The position numbers and the translations under genes were made by a program. DNA of 64,000 nt from Actinobacteria bacterium HGW-Actinobacteria-5 (GTDB lineage: Bacteria; Actinomycetota; Actinomycetes; Propionibacteriales; Propionibacteriaceae). The stretch lies in NCBI GenBank assembly GCA_002843035.1, contig PHEV01000008.1, positions 1-64,000 on the forward strand. The letters run 5' to 3'. Shown piece by piece: positions 48,462-56,497 of this stretch. Numbering within the stretch: the first letter of the stretch is position 1; each line of letters opens with the position of its first letter. The notes under the pieces were generated by a model. It was not told the DNA's origin, did not search any database, and worked only from the letters and a program-made list of their open reading frames with translations.

Positions 48462-49295
48462 ATGGAGCAAAAGACGATCGTGATCACGGGCGCCAGCGAC
48501 GGTGTCGGCGCGGCAGCGGCGCGCGAACTGGCCGGACGCGGAGCGCAGGTGGTCCTGGTCGGCCGGTCGCCGCAGAAGACGACCGCGCTCGCCGAGGAGC
48601 TCGGAGCCCCCCACCACCTGGCCGACTTCGCCTCCCTGGCCCAGGTGCGACGGCTCGCGGCAGAGCTGGACGCCGCCTACCCGCGGATCGACGTGCTCGC
48701 GAACAACGCCGGCGGCATCATGGGGTCGAAGCGGAAGGTCACCGAGGACGGCAACGAACTCACCTTCCAGGTGAACCACCTGGCCGGGTTCCTGCTCACC
48801 ACGCTGCTGATGGACAAGCTCATTGCGAGCCGGGCGTGCGTGATCCAGACCTCCAGCGTCGCCGCCCGGCTGGCCGGACGCGTCGAGCTCGACAACCTGC
48901 AGCTCGAACACGGCTACTCGGCCCAGAGCGCCTACGGGGCGAGCAAGCTGGAGAACATCCTGTTCACCAGGGAGCTGCACCGGCGCTTCCACGACCAGGG
49001 CATCAGCGCGGCGGCCTTCCACCCGGGGGTGGTCGGCACGAACTTCGCCCTGGACACCGACAGCCCGATGCGCTTCTTCTACGCCGCCGGGTTCCTCCGG
49101 AGGCTGTTCACGATCACCCCCGACCGCGGCGCCGACCAGCTCGTCTGGCTGGCCGACGGCACGCCCGGCACCACCTGGCAGTCCGGTGGCTACTACGAGA
49201 AGCGCAAGCCCGGCCACACCGCAGCCCAGGCCGACGACGCCGAGACTGCTCGCCGGCTCTGGGATGCGTCCGCGCGCCTGGTCGGCCCGGCCTGA
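48462..49295 (+). CDS. SDR family oxidoreductase
   Basis: IVITGASDGVGAAAARELAGRGAQVVLVGRS, LANNAGGIMG, YGASKLENILF. Confidence 0.94.
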   Translation: MEQKTIVITGASDGVGAAAARELAGRGAQVVLVGRSPQKTTALAEELGAPHHLADFASLAQVRRLAAELDAAYPRIDVLANNAGGIMGSKRKVTEDGNELTFQVNHLAGFLLTTLLMDKLIASRACVIQTSSVAARLAGRVELDNLQLEHGYSAQSAYGASKLENILFTRELHRRFHDQGISAAAFHPGVVGTNFALDTDSPMRFFYAAGFLRRLFTITPDRGADQLVWLADGTPGTTWQSGGYYEKRKPGHTAAQADDAETARRLWDASARLVGPA

Positions 49296-49298
49296 CGC

Positions 49299-50093
49299 TC
49301 AGCCCTGCTGGGCCTTGGCCAGCGCCGCCTCGAACGGGCCGGCGTGGTAGGGATCACCGTCGAACAGCGTGCCATTGATCTTGATCGTCGGGGTGCCCTG
49401 GATCGTGGGCAGCCGGTTCGCGGTCAGCTCGTCCAGCCACGCAACGTACTTCTGGTCGGCGAAGCTGGAGACCACGTCCGCAGGTACGCCCACGCCGGCG
49501 GCAAGATCGGCGATCTGCTGATCGCTCAGCCCGGTGGAGTTCTCCGCCGGCTGGTTCTGGTACAGCGCCTGGTAGAAGGCCAGCGCCGCCGAAGGGTCGG
49601 CGTTGGCGACCGTCGCAAACGCGTTGGCAGCCCTGGTCGAGTACTTGGTCCCCTGCGAGGCGTCGTCGAGGAAGTTGAGCGGGAAGATCTCCAGCTTCAC
49701 TCCGCCCGAGGCGACGGCCTGGCTGAGCACACTGCCGTTGGCGCGGTCGAATTCGCCGCAGTAGGGGCAGATGAAGTCGGTGTAGATGGTCACCGTGGTG
49801 GGCGCCGAGGCGTTGCCCAACACGATGGCGCCGGAGGCGTCCACCGCGCTGGGCGCACTCGCCGTGGTCTGGGCGACCGGCACGCTCGCGGCGGTCGAGG
49901 CTCGCGAGGAGCCCATCGCGAGGCCGATGGCGGCAACCACCCCAACGATGGCGGCCGCGGCGACGACTGCGATGCCGACGCGGACGGCGACGGTGCGACG
50001 GCGTGCCGCTTGTTGCTCGGCCAGGCGTTGCTGGCGCAGGGAGTCGCGGCGGTTGCCTGCCACGGGAGGCGGGGTCGGGTTCTGTTTGGTCAT
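49299..50093 (-). CDS. membrane-anchored DsbA-like disulfide oxidoreductase (copy 1)
   Basis: N-terminal TM segment; ICPYCGEF active site; PTIKINGTLFDGDPYHAGPFEAAL. Confidence 0.93.
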   Translation of the reverse strand: MTKQNPTPPPVAGNRRDSLRQQRLAEQQAARRRTVAVRVGIAVVAAAAIVGVVAAIGLAMGSSRASTAASVPVAQTTASAPSAVDASGAIVLGNASAPTTVTIYTDFICPYCGEFDRANGSVLSQAVASGGVKLEIFPLNFLDDASQGTKYSTRAANAFATVANADPSAALAFYQALYQNQPAENSTGLSDQQIADLAAGVGVPADVVSSFADQKYVAWLDELTANRLPTIQGTPTIKINGTLFDGDPYHAGPFEAALAKAQQG

Positions 50094-50207
50094 GGGGCTG
50101 TCCTTCACTGAGGCGGGGATCTCCGCCGGTAGACGTCTGTTGGCGGCGAGAGCCGCCCGGGCGCGATGGCGCGCGGTCGCGCTGCGGAGCGCGAGGGTCG
50201 AGTCAGG

Positions 50208-50678
50208 TCAGGAAAGGCAGGACGGAGGGCCGCGGCGCGGGTTCTCCCGCGTCCGGATGACGCCCGGGTACCCGGTCTGGATACGCACCGGCGCCGGCTG
50301 GCGCTGCGGCACCACCAGCCCGGAGAGCTGCACCAGCGCGGCGGCGAGCACCCGGCCGGTAGCGTCGGAGAGCCGACGGGAACCCCGCACCAGGAGCGCG
50401 CCGGCGAGGATCAGCGCAGGGAGCAGCACGAGCTGTACGAGCAGCGTGGCCGCGATCACCAGCGTCCAGCTCACCACCGGGGTGGGCGCGCTCACGCAGG
50501 CCGCACCGGAGGTGTTCGGGATCCACTGGTAGAGCGGGTGGCCGCTGTCGAAGCAGGCCACCACACTGACTCTGGGCAGGCGGAGCAGCAGCGGGACCAG
50601 TGCGAGCACCGTGAGCACACCCGCAGCGAGGCGCGACCGGATCCCCGGACGAGGCAACCACTGCCGAACGCTCTGCAC
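50208..50678 (-). CDS. uncharacterised Cys-containing membrane protein (copy 1)
   Basis: Paralog of 52318-52794: RLPRVSVVACFDSGHPLYQWIPNTSGAACVSAP...TRENPRRGPPSCLS. Confidence 0.8.
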   Translation of the reverse strand: MQSVRQWLPRPGIRSRLAAGVLTVLALVPLLLRLPRVSVVACFDSGHPLYQWIPNTSGAACVSAPTPVVSWTLVIAATLLVQLVLLPALILAGALLVRGSRRLSDATGRVLAAALVQLSGLVVPQRQPAPVRIQTGYPGVIRTRENPRRGPPSCLS

Positions 50679-50757
50679 GGGAGGAACGATACCCGCCCGC
50701 GCCAGCGCGACACCTGTCCCCTTGCGGGTGATACTGCGCCCGGTCGAGGGCGGGCCG

Positions 50758-51411
50758 TCAGGTCATCAGCGGCGCGTATTTCGTGACGATCATCGTCACC
50801 ACCGCCATCAGCCAGACCGCAACCGCGAGCGCATCGAGGTCCGCGGCGACGAACCGTCGCGCCGCCCTGCTGGCCCGCTCGGGCAGGAACAGATTGCCGT
50901 CGCGGATGTTCACGTGGGTGAGCGAGGTGAACACCAGCGTCGTCGACAGGGTGACCAGCAGGCACCAGGGACACAGTGCACCAATCACGAAGTACGCCTG
51001 GAAGAACAACCAGTAGGCGAACACGACCCCGAGGGTGTACACGACCTGCGCGGACAGCATGAACCATCGCGGGAACCGGACTCCGCCCAGGCTCGCCACG
51101 GCGATCGTGATCACGACCGGCTCGGCGACCAGGCCCAGAAACGCGTTCGGGAAGCCGAACAGGCTCGCCTGCCACGACACGCCGACCGTCCCACAGCTGA
51201 TCACCGAGCTGATGTTGCACGACAGTGCGGCCTGCGGATCCGCCGCCAGGAGCACCGCGTCCACGGACAGCACGAAGGACGCGAGCAGGCTCAGGCACGC
51301 CGAGGCCAGCATGGTGGTGAAGATCCAGGCGTTCGACTGCCGCACCCGGCGGAGACCGCCGAGGACGGACCGGTGGGCATCGCCGACGACCCGGTCCTGA
51401 TCAGGAGCCAC
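50758..51411 (-). CDS. vitamin K epoxide reductase (VKOR) family protein
   Basis: LSCNISSVISCGTVGVSWQASLFGFPNAFLGL and ALCPWCLLVTLSTTLVF; TM helices. Confidence 0.93.
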   Translation of the reverse strand: MAPDQDRVVGDAHRSVLGGLRRVRQSNAWIFTTMLASACLSLLASFVLSVDAVLLAADPQAALSCNISSVISCGTVGVSWQASLFGFPNAFLGLVAEPVVITIAVASLGGVRFPRWFMLSAQVVYTLGVVFAYWLFFQAYFVIGALCPWCLLVTLSTTLVFTSLTHVNIRDGNLFLPERASRAARRFVAADLDALAVAVWLMAVVTMIVTKYAPLMT

Positions 51412-51424
51412 AGTGGCCGACCGC

Positions 51425-52198
51425 TCACGCACCGGCGGCCCGACTGATCGCGGCAGCCAGCGCACCCGCGCTGTACAGGTCCCCGCTGAACACCTGACCG
51501 TTGACCTTCACCGTCGGCGTCCCCGTGACGCCGGAGTCGAAGGCCTGGTTGGTGATCTGATCCACCCACGGCACGTACTGCTGCGTGGCGAAGGTCGCCG
51601 AGACGGAGTCGGGCACCCCGGCCTGGCGCGCGAACTCCACCAGCTGTGCGTCGGTGAGTCCTGCCGAGCCCTCCGCGGGCTGGTTCGCGTAGAGCAGCCG
51701 GTCGAAGTTCCAGGCGAGCGTGGGATCGGTGTTCGCGACGGTGACGAACGCGTTCGCGGCGCGGGTGGAGTACTTCGTGCCCGACGACTGCGGATCGAGG
51801 AACGACATCGGGTGGATCTCGAGCTTCGCGATGCCTGCGTCCACGGCGGCGGTGAGGTCGTCGCCGTTCACCCGCTCGAACGTCCCGCAGTAAGGGCACA
51901 TGAAGTCGGCATAGATGGTGACCGTGACGGGCGCGTCAGGGTTGCCGATCACGACGGCTCCGCTGTCAGTGGCACCCATCGGGGTGACGAGCGACCCGGA
52001 GGCGGTCCCTGCGGAGCCCGGCCGGGCGACCGCCCAGACAATGACGCAGAGAAGCACGGCGATGACGGCGAATCCGGTGGCCCAGGCGGCCTTGATGACG
52101 AGGCCGGTGCGTCGCGCTGCGCGCGCGTCGGCCTCCTGTTGCCGGCGAAGGGCCTCGCGCCGGTCAGTGGTGGACGTACTTCTCCTGGTGGATGACAT
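51425..52198 (-). CDS. membrane-anchored DsbA-like disulfide oxidoreductase (copy 2)
   Basis: FMCPYCGTFERVNGDDL; GTPTVKVNGQVFSGDLYSAGALAAA. Confidence 0.93.
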   Translation of the reverse strand: MSSTRRSTSTTDRREALRRQQEADARAARRTGLVIKAAWATGFAVIAVLLCVIVWAVARPGSAGTASGSLVTPMGATDSGAVVIGNPDAPVTVTIYADFMCPYCGTFERVNGDDLTAAVDAGIAKLEIHPMSFLDPQSSGTKYSTRAANAFVTVANTDPTLAWNFDRLLYANQPAEGSAGLTDAQLVEFARQAGVPDSVSATFATQQYVPWVDQITNQAFDSGVTGTPTVKVNGQVFSGDLYSAGALAAAISRAAGA

Positions 52199-52317
52199 GG
52201 TTTCTTCGATTCCGGGCGACGGGCGCCCTGCCAGAGTGGTGAGGGAGGGGACGGCGACCAGGCCGTCCGGCGCGCACAGGCGCAAGGAAGCCGCGCCGGG
52301 TGCGGCGCGGCGCTACA

Positions 52318-52794
52318 TCACAGGCAGGTCGGAGGCCCGCGACGCGGGTTCTCCCGCGTCCGGGTCGCACCGGTGAATCGCGTTCGGACCGGGACGGCCA
52401 CCGGCCGCCGGCCCGGGACCAGGACCGCGCCGAGCTGCACCAGGGCTGCCGCCAAGACGCGATCCACGATCGCGGCGAGACGGCGGACCGCCCGCAGCAG
52501 CATCGCGCCGACCAGAAGCAGTGCCGGCAGCAGAGCGAGCTGGACGATCAGCGTGGCACCGATCATCAGGGTCCAGCCGAGCACCGGCGCGGGGGCGCTG
52601 ACGCAGTGCACCCCGGCGGCGAAATCGCTCGTCGGGATCCACTGGTACAGCGGGTGCGTGCCGTCGAAGCACGCCACCACAATCACCCTGGGCAGGCGCA
52701 GCAGAGGCGGCACCAGCACGAGCACGGTGAGCAGGGCGGCGACGAGCCGCGTCCGGATTCCCGGACGGGGCGACCACCGCCGAAGCCTTTGCAT
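52318..52794 (-). CDS. uncharacterised Cys-containing membrane protein (copy 2)
   Basis: RLPRVIVVACFDGTHPLYQWIPTSDFAAGVHCVSAP...RTRENPRRGPPTCL; aligns along its length to copy 1. Confidence 0.8.
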   Translation of the reverse strand: MQRLRRWSPRPGIRTRLVAALLTVLVLVPPLLRLPRVIVVACFDGTHPLYQWIPTSDFAAGVHCVSAPAPVLGWTLMIGATLIVQLALLPALLLVGAMLLRAVRRLAAIVDRVLAAALVQLGAVLVPGRRPVAVPVRTRFTGATRTRENPRRGPPTCL

Positions 52795-52862
52795 GGGTGA
52801 ACCATACCTGCGGGGTTCCTCATCCGTGGACGCGGGAGTCGTCTGGTCTACCGAGCCCGTGT

Positions 52863-52868
52863 TAGCCT
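52863..52868 (+). promoter_or_regulatory. -10 element TAGCCT for a leaderless transcript
   Basis: TAGCCT, 6-nt spacer, then ATG of the poly-Cys ORF at 52875. Confidence 0.55.
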
Positions 52869-52874
52869 CCTCGC

Positions 52875-52958
52875 ATGCACACCAGCCGCAGGCTCGCCGT
52901 ATCGCTGAGCTACCCGCGCGCCCTTTCGTGCATGTGTTGTTGTCACAGCCTGGCCTGA
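52875..52958 (+). CDS. poly-cysteine leader peptide (27 aa), putative cysteine-responsive attenuator
   Basis: ATG CAC ACC AGC CGC AGG CTC GCC GTA TCG CTG AGC TAC CCG CGC GCC CTT TCG TGC ATG TGT TGT TGT CAC AGC CTG GCC TGA; four Cys in five codons. Confidence 0.65.
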   Translation: MHTSRRLAVSLSYPRALSCMCCCHSLA

Positions 52959-53053
52959 CCGCAGCCGCCTGAACGCCGCGTCCACCAGCGGCGACACCCT
53001 TCTCCTGTGCGCCCGCTGCGCGACCCCGACCGCCCGACACCAGAGGACCAACC

Positions 53054-53527
53054 ATGCCCAGCACGACCACCACACCTCCGCTCGTGACCGCCCGGATCGA
53101 CCCGCGCGGCCCCCGCTTCGCCGCCGCCGTCACCTCCGTGGTGCTGGCGGGCACGCTGCTCGCCGGCCCGCAGCTCGGGCTGCCGCTGCTTGCCGTCCAG
53201 GCGTTTGCCTTCGGCGCCGGCGCCCTGCTCGGCCTGCGCTACCAGCCCTATGGCTGGGTCTTCCGCCACTACATCCGCCCGCGGCTGGAGGAACCGGCCG
53301 ACCTCGAGGACGAGCGTCCGCCACGTTTCGCGCAGGCTGTCGGCTTCGGCTTCGCCCTGCTCGCCATCGCGGGTGCGCTCGCCAGCCTGGACGCCCTGTT
53401 CTATGTCGCGGCGGGCTTCGCGCTGGGCGCCGCCCTGCTGAACGCCGTGTTCGACTTCTGCCTCGGCTGCGAGCTGTACCTGTTCGGTATGCGCCTGCGG
53501 GGCCGCCGGGCAGGGGGCTCCCGGTGA
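53054..53527 (+). CDS. DUF4395 domain membrane protein
   Basis: VTARIDPRGPRFAAAVTSVVLAGTLL...LEDERPPRFAQAVGFGFALLAIAG...LNAVFDFCLGCELYLFGMRL. Confidence 0.88.
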   Translation: MPSTTTTPPLVTARIDPRGPRFAAAVTSVVLAGTLLAGPQLGLPLLAVQAFAFGAGALLGLRYQPYGWVFRHYIRPRLEEPADLEDERPPRFAQAVGFGFALLAIAGALASLDALFYVAAGFALGAALLNAVFDFCLGCELYLFGMRLRGRRAGGSR

Positions 53528-54744
53528 CCGGGCTGTGGGTGGTCGGCGCGACCGTCCTGCTCGCGCTCGGCTTCGGCCTCTTCCGCCGGGCCACGGACGG
53601 ACGGATCGCGTCGGCCGTCCCCGCACGCGAGGGCGACCTCGGCCCGTCCCGGCTCGGCCGTCCCCTGGGTGAGCGGGCCACGTTCGTCCAGTTCTCCTCG
53701 GAGGTCTGCGCTCCGTGCCGGGCCACCAGCCGCCTCCTCGGCGAGCTGGTCGACCAGGAGCCCGGCGTCGCGCACGTCGAGCTCGACGCCGCGGAGCACC
53801 TCGACCTGGCCAGGGAACTGGGAATCTCCCGTACTCCCACGGTGTTGTTGCTCGACAGTGAGGGAGCGGTGCGCCACCGGATCGTCGGCGCCCCCCGCAG
53901 GCCGGACGTGCTGCGGGCCTTGCAGAACATCCTCGAAGGAACGAAGGCACCCGATATGACCACCACCCATCGCGACGACGTGTGGAGCCGCATCCGCACC
54001 GAGGTCCGAGCCGATGCGCAGGCCGAGCCCGCCCTGGCGAGCTTCCTGCACACCAACGTGCTCTCGCACTCCCGGCTCGAGGACGCCCTGAGTTTCATCC
54101 TGGCCAGCAAGCTGGGCAGCGAGACGATCACCTCGCTCAGCCTGCGCGAACTGATCCGGCGCGCCTTCGACGACGACCGGGCGATCAGCGTCGCCGTCCG
54201 CGAGGACCTGCGGGCAGTACTCAGCCGCGACCCGGCGTGCCGGGGCTACTCGATGCCGCTGCTGTATTTCAAGGGCTTCCACGCCCTGCAGGCCTACCGC
54301 GTGGCGCACTACTACTGGACCCACGACCGCCCCGCCCTGGCCCTGTACCTGCAGAGCCGGATCTCGGAGGTGTTCGCCGTCGACATCCACCCCGGCGCCC
54401 GGATCGGGAAGGGGATCATGTTCGACCACGCCACGTCCGTGGTGATCGGCGAGACTGCGGTCGTCGAGGACGACTTCTCGATGCTGCACGAGGTCACCCT
54501 CGGCGGCACCGGCAAGGTCGGCGGCGACCGGCACCCGAAGATCGGCAAGGGTGTGATGATCGGTGCCGGCGCCAAGGTGCTCGGCAACATCCGGGTCGGC
54601 GAGGGCGCCCGGATCGGTGCCGGCTCCGTGGTGCTGGAGGACGTCCCGCCGTACACAACGGTGGCCGGCGTCCCCGCGCGTCCGGTCAGCTACCCGGAGA
54701 ACGCCCACCCGGCCCTGGACGACCTGGACACCATCGAGCGCTGA
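53524..54744 (+). CDS. cysE: thioredoxin-like domain fused in frame to serine O-acetyltransferase (CysE)
   Basis: N-terminal TM plus VQFSSEVCAPCRATSRLLGELVDQEPG...ISRTPTVLLLDSEG; from Met145: SRIRTEVRADAQAEPALASFLHTNVLSHSRLEDALSFILASKLG...IHPGARIGKGIMFDHATSVVIGETAVVEDD... No stop between the domains. Confidence 0.88.
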   Translation: MTGLWVVGATVLLALGFGLFRRATDGRIASAVPAREGDLGPSRLGRPLGERATFVQFSSEVCAPCRATSRLLGELVDQEPGVAHVELDAAEHLDLARELGISRTPTVLLLDSEGAVRHRIVGAPRRPDVLRALQNILEGTKAPDMTTTHRDDVWSRIRTEVRADAQAEPALASFLHTNVLSHSRLEDALSFILASKLGSETITSLSLRELIRRAFDDDRAISVAVREDLRAVLSRDPACRGYSMPLLYFKGFHALQAYRVAHYYWTHDRPALALYLQSRISEVFAVDIHPGARIGKGIMFDHATSVVIGETAVVEDDFSMLHEVTLGGTGKVGGDRHPKIGKGVMIGAGAKVLGNIRVGEGARIGAGSVVLEDVPPYTTVAGVPARPVSYPENAHPALDDLDTIER

Positions 54745-54789
54745 CCCGGTTCCGCCCCGCGCGTGCCCTGCGACCGTTGCGCCGGACGC

Positions 54790-54904
54790 GGGCACTCCGG
54801 GGACGGTTCCCTTCCCGTTCACGTGGTCCGTCCCCATTACCGTTCACGGGCACTCGGGGACGGTTCCCTTCCCGTTCACCTGATCCGTCCCCATTACCAT
54901 TCAC
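54790..54904. repeat. tandem direct repeat, two copies of about 57-58 bp (GGGGACGGTTC family)
   Basis: gggcactc(c)ggggacggttcccttcccgttcac[gtgg/ctga]tccgtccccattacc[g/a]ttcac repeated at 54790 and 54848. Confidence 0.9.
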
Positions 54905-54929
54905 GCAGCTACACCCCTTGTCAGGAAGC

Positions 54930-55000
54930 TGAACGAAAAGGGGACCGTCCCTGTGAACCGAAGGGGACACACCCGGTGAACGGGAGAGGAACCGTCCCCG
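54930..55000. repeat. inverted third copy of the same repeat family
   Basis: gaacgaaaaggggaccgtccctgtgaaccgaaggggacacacccggtgaacgggagaggaaccgtcccc; reverse complement aligns to the tandem units. Confidence 0.8.
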
Positions 55001-55049
55001 CAAGCCCGGGCGATCGTGGGGGACGGAGTCGTCCGGATAGGGTCAGGGC

Positions 55050-56303
55050 ATGGCATCCGGGGACGCCAGCCTGAAGCGCCGCCTCGGCCTGGGCGGCGCT
55101 CTGGTGATCGGGCTCGGCTCGATGATCGGGGCCGGGGTGTTCGTGGTGTTCGCACCCGCCGCCGCCGCGGCAGGGCACACGCTGCTGATCGGCCTGGCGC
55201 TGGCGGCGGTGGTCGCCTACCTCAACGCGATGGCGTCCGCGCAGCTCGCCACCGCCTACCCGACCTCCGGCGGCACCTACGTGTACGGCCGCGAGCGGCT
55301 CGGCGAGTGGTGGGGCTTCACCGCCGGCTGGGGCTTCGTCGTCGGCAAGACCGCCTCCGCCGCCGCAATGGCACTGGCCTTCGCTGCCTACGTGGTGCCC
55401 ACGCCGGGACTGGTGCAACGCCTGGTCGCCGCCCTCGCCGTGCTGGCCCTCGGCGGGGTGAACGTCCTCGGCGTCCACCGCACCGCGTGGGTCACTGCGG
55501 TGCTGGTGACGCTCACCCTGGCCAGCCTCATGCTGGTCATCCTGGTGGGCTGGCCCGGCACGGGCCAGGGGCTGCCGTCGCTGGCATGCCTGGTCTGCGT
55601 GGACAACTGGTACGGGACGATCCAGTCGGCCGGCCTGCTGTTCTTCGCGTTCGCCGGATATGCCCGGATCGCGACCCTCGGCGAGGAGGTCGTCGATCCG
55701 CGCCGGACGATCCCCCGCGCAATCCTGCTGGCACTGGCCATCACGGTGCTGGTCTACGCCGGCATCGGCATCGCGACCTTGTCGGCTCTGGGCCCCGAAC
55801 GGCTCGCCGCGTCCACCGCACCATTGCGGGACGTGATGGTGGCGGCCGGGTTCGGCGCTCTCGCGCCCGTCGTCCAGGTGGGCGCGGCACTCGCCAGCCT
55901 CGGCGCCCTGCTGACCCTGATGGCCGGAATCGCCCGGACGGTCCTGGCGATGGGACGCAACCAAGACCTGCCCGGCTGGCTGGCCACGGTCCACCCCCGC
56001 TTCTCGACCCCGCACCACGCCGAACTGGTACTGGCCGGCGTGATCGCGGTCGTGGCGCTGGCCACGGACCTGCGCAACGCGATCGGCTTCTCCTCGCTGT
56101 GCGTACTGGTCTACTACGCGATCGCCAACGCCGCCGCGTTCACCCAGGTCGGCGCGACCCGGCTGTGGCCCAGGGAGCTCAACGTGGCCGGCATGCTCGG
56201 CTGCCTGCTGCTTGCCGCCACACTGCCCTGGCAGTCGGTGGTGACCGGTGTCGGCGTGCTCGGGCTCGGCCTGCTCGGGCGCCGGCTGGTCCGCGCGGCC
56301 TGA
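55050..56303 (+). CDS. APC superfamily amino acid permease
   Basis: LGLGGALVIGLGSMIGAGVFVVFAPAAAAAGHTLLIGLALAAVVAYLNAMASAQLATAYPTSGGTYVYGRE. Confidence 0.93.
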   Translation: MASGDASLKRRLGLGGALVIGLGSMIGAGVFVVFAPAAAAAGHTLLIGLALAAVVAYLNAMASAQLATAYPTSGGTYVYGRERLGEWWGFTAGWGFVVGKTASAAAMALAFAAYVVPTPGLVQRLVAALAVLALGGVNVLGVHRTAWVTAVLVTLTLASLMLVILVGWPGTGQGLPSLACLVCVDNWYGTIQSAGLLFFAFAGYARIATLGEEVVDPRRTIPRAILLALAITVLVYAGIGIATLSALGPERLAASTAPLRDVMVAAGFGALAPVVQVGAALASLGALLTLMAGIARTVLAMGRNQDLPGWLATVHPRFSTPHHAELVLAGVIAVVALATDLRNAIGFSSLCVLVYYAIANAAAFTQVGATRLWPRELNVAGMLGCLLLAATLPWQSVVTGVGVLGLGLLGRRLVRAA

Positions 56304-56351
56304 CCGCCCGGTGGCGTCCGACGGCTCGTCCGAGGGCTGACCGGGCCGGCG

Positions 56352-56371
56352 CCAACCCTCAACCCAACCCT
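56352..56371 (+). promoter_or_regulatory. direct-repeat box copy 1 upstream of cell-wall hydrolase
   Basis: CCAACCCTCAACCCAACCCT; 18/20 identical to 56443-56462. Confidence 0.4.
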
Positions 56372-56442
56372 GAACGCACACTTGAGGCTTCTCAGGAACA
56401 AATCACCTAGTCAGAGGCCTACTGCTGGCAGAAGGGTAAACA

Positions 56443-56462
56443 CCAACCCTCAAGCGAACCCT
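56443..56462 (+). promoter_or_regulatory. direct-repeat box copy 2 upstream of cell-wall hydrolase
   Basis: CCAACCCTCAAGCGAACCCT. Confidence 0.4.
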
Positions 56463-56497
56463 TGCTTCCCCCGTAGCACCTCGGTACCAAAGCACCT

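Noticed and set aside
56340-56497. c-di-AMP (ydaO) riboswitch upstream of the NlpC/P60 gene
   Set aside because: Context is suggestive but the conserved ydaO sequence blocks are not visible; direct AACCCT boxes are seen instead.
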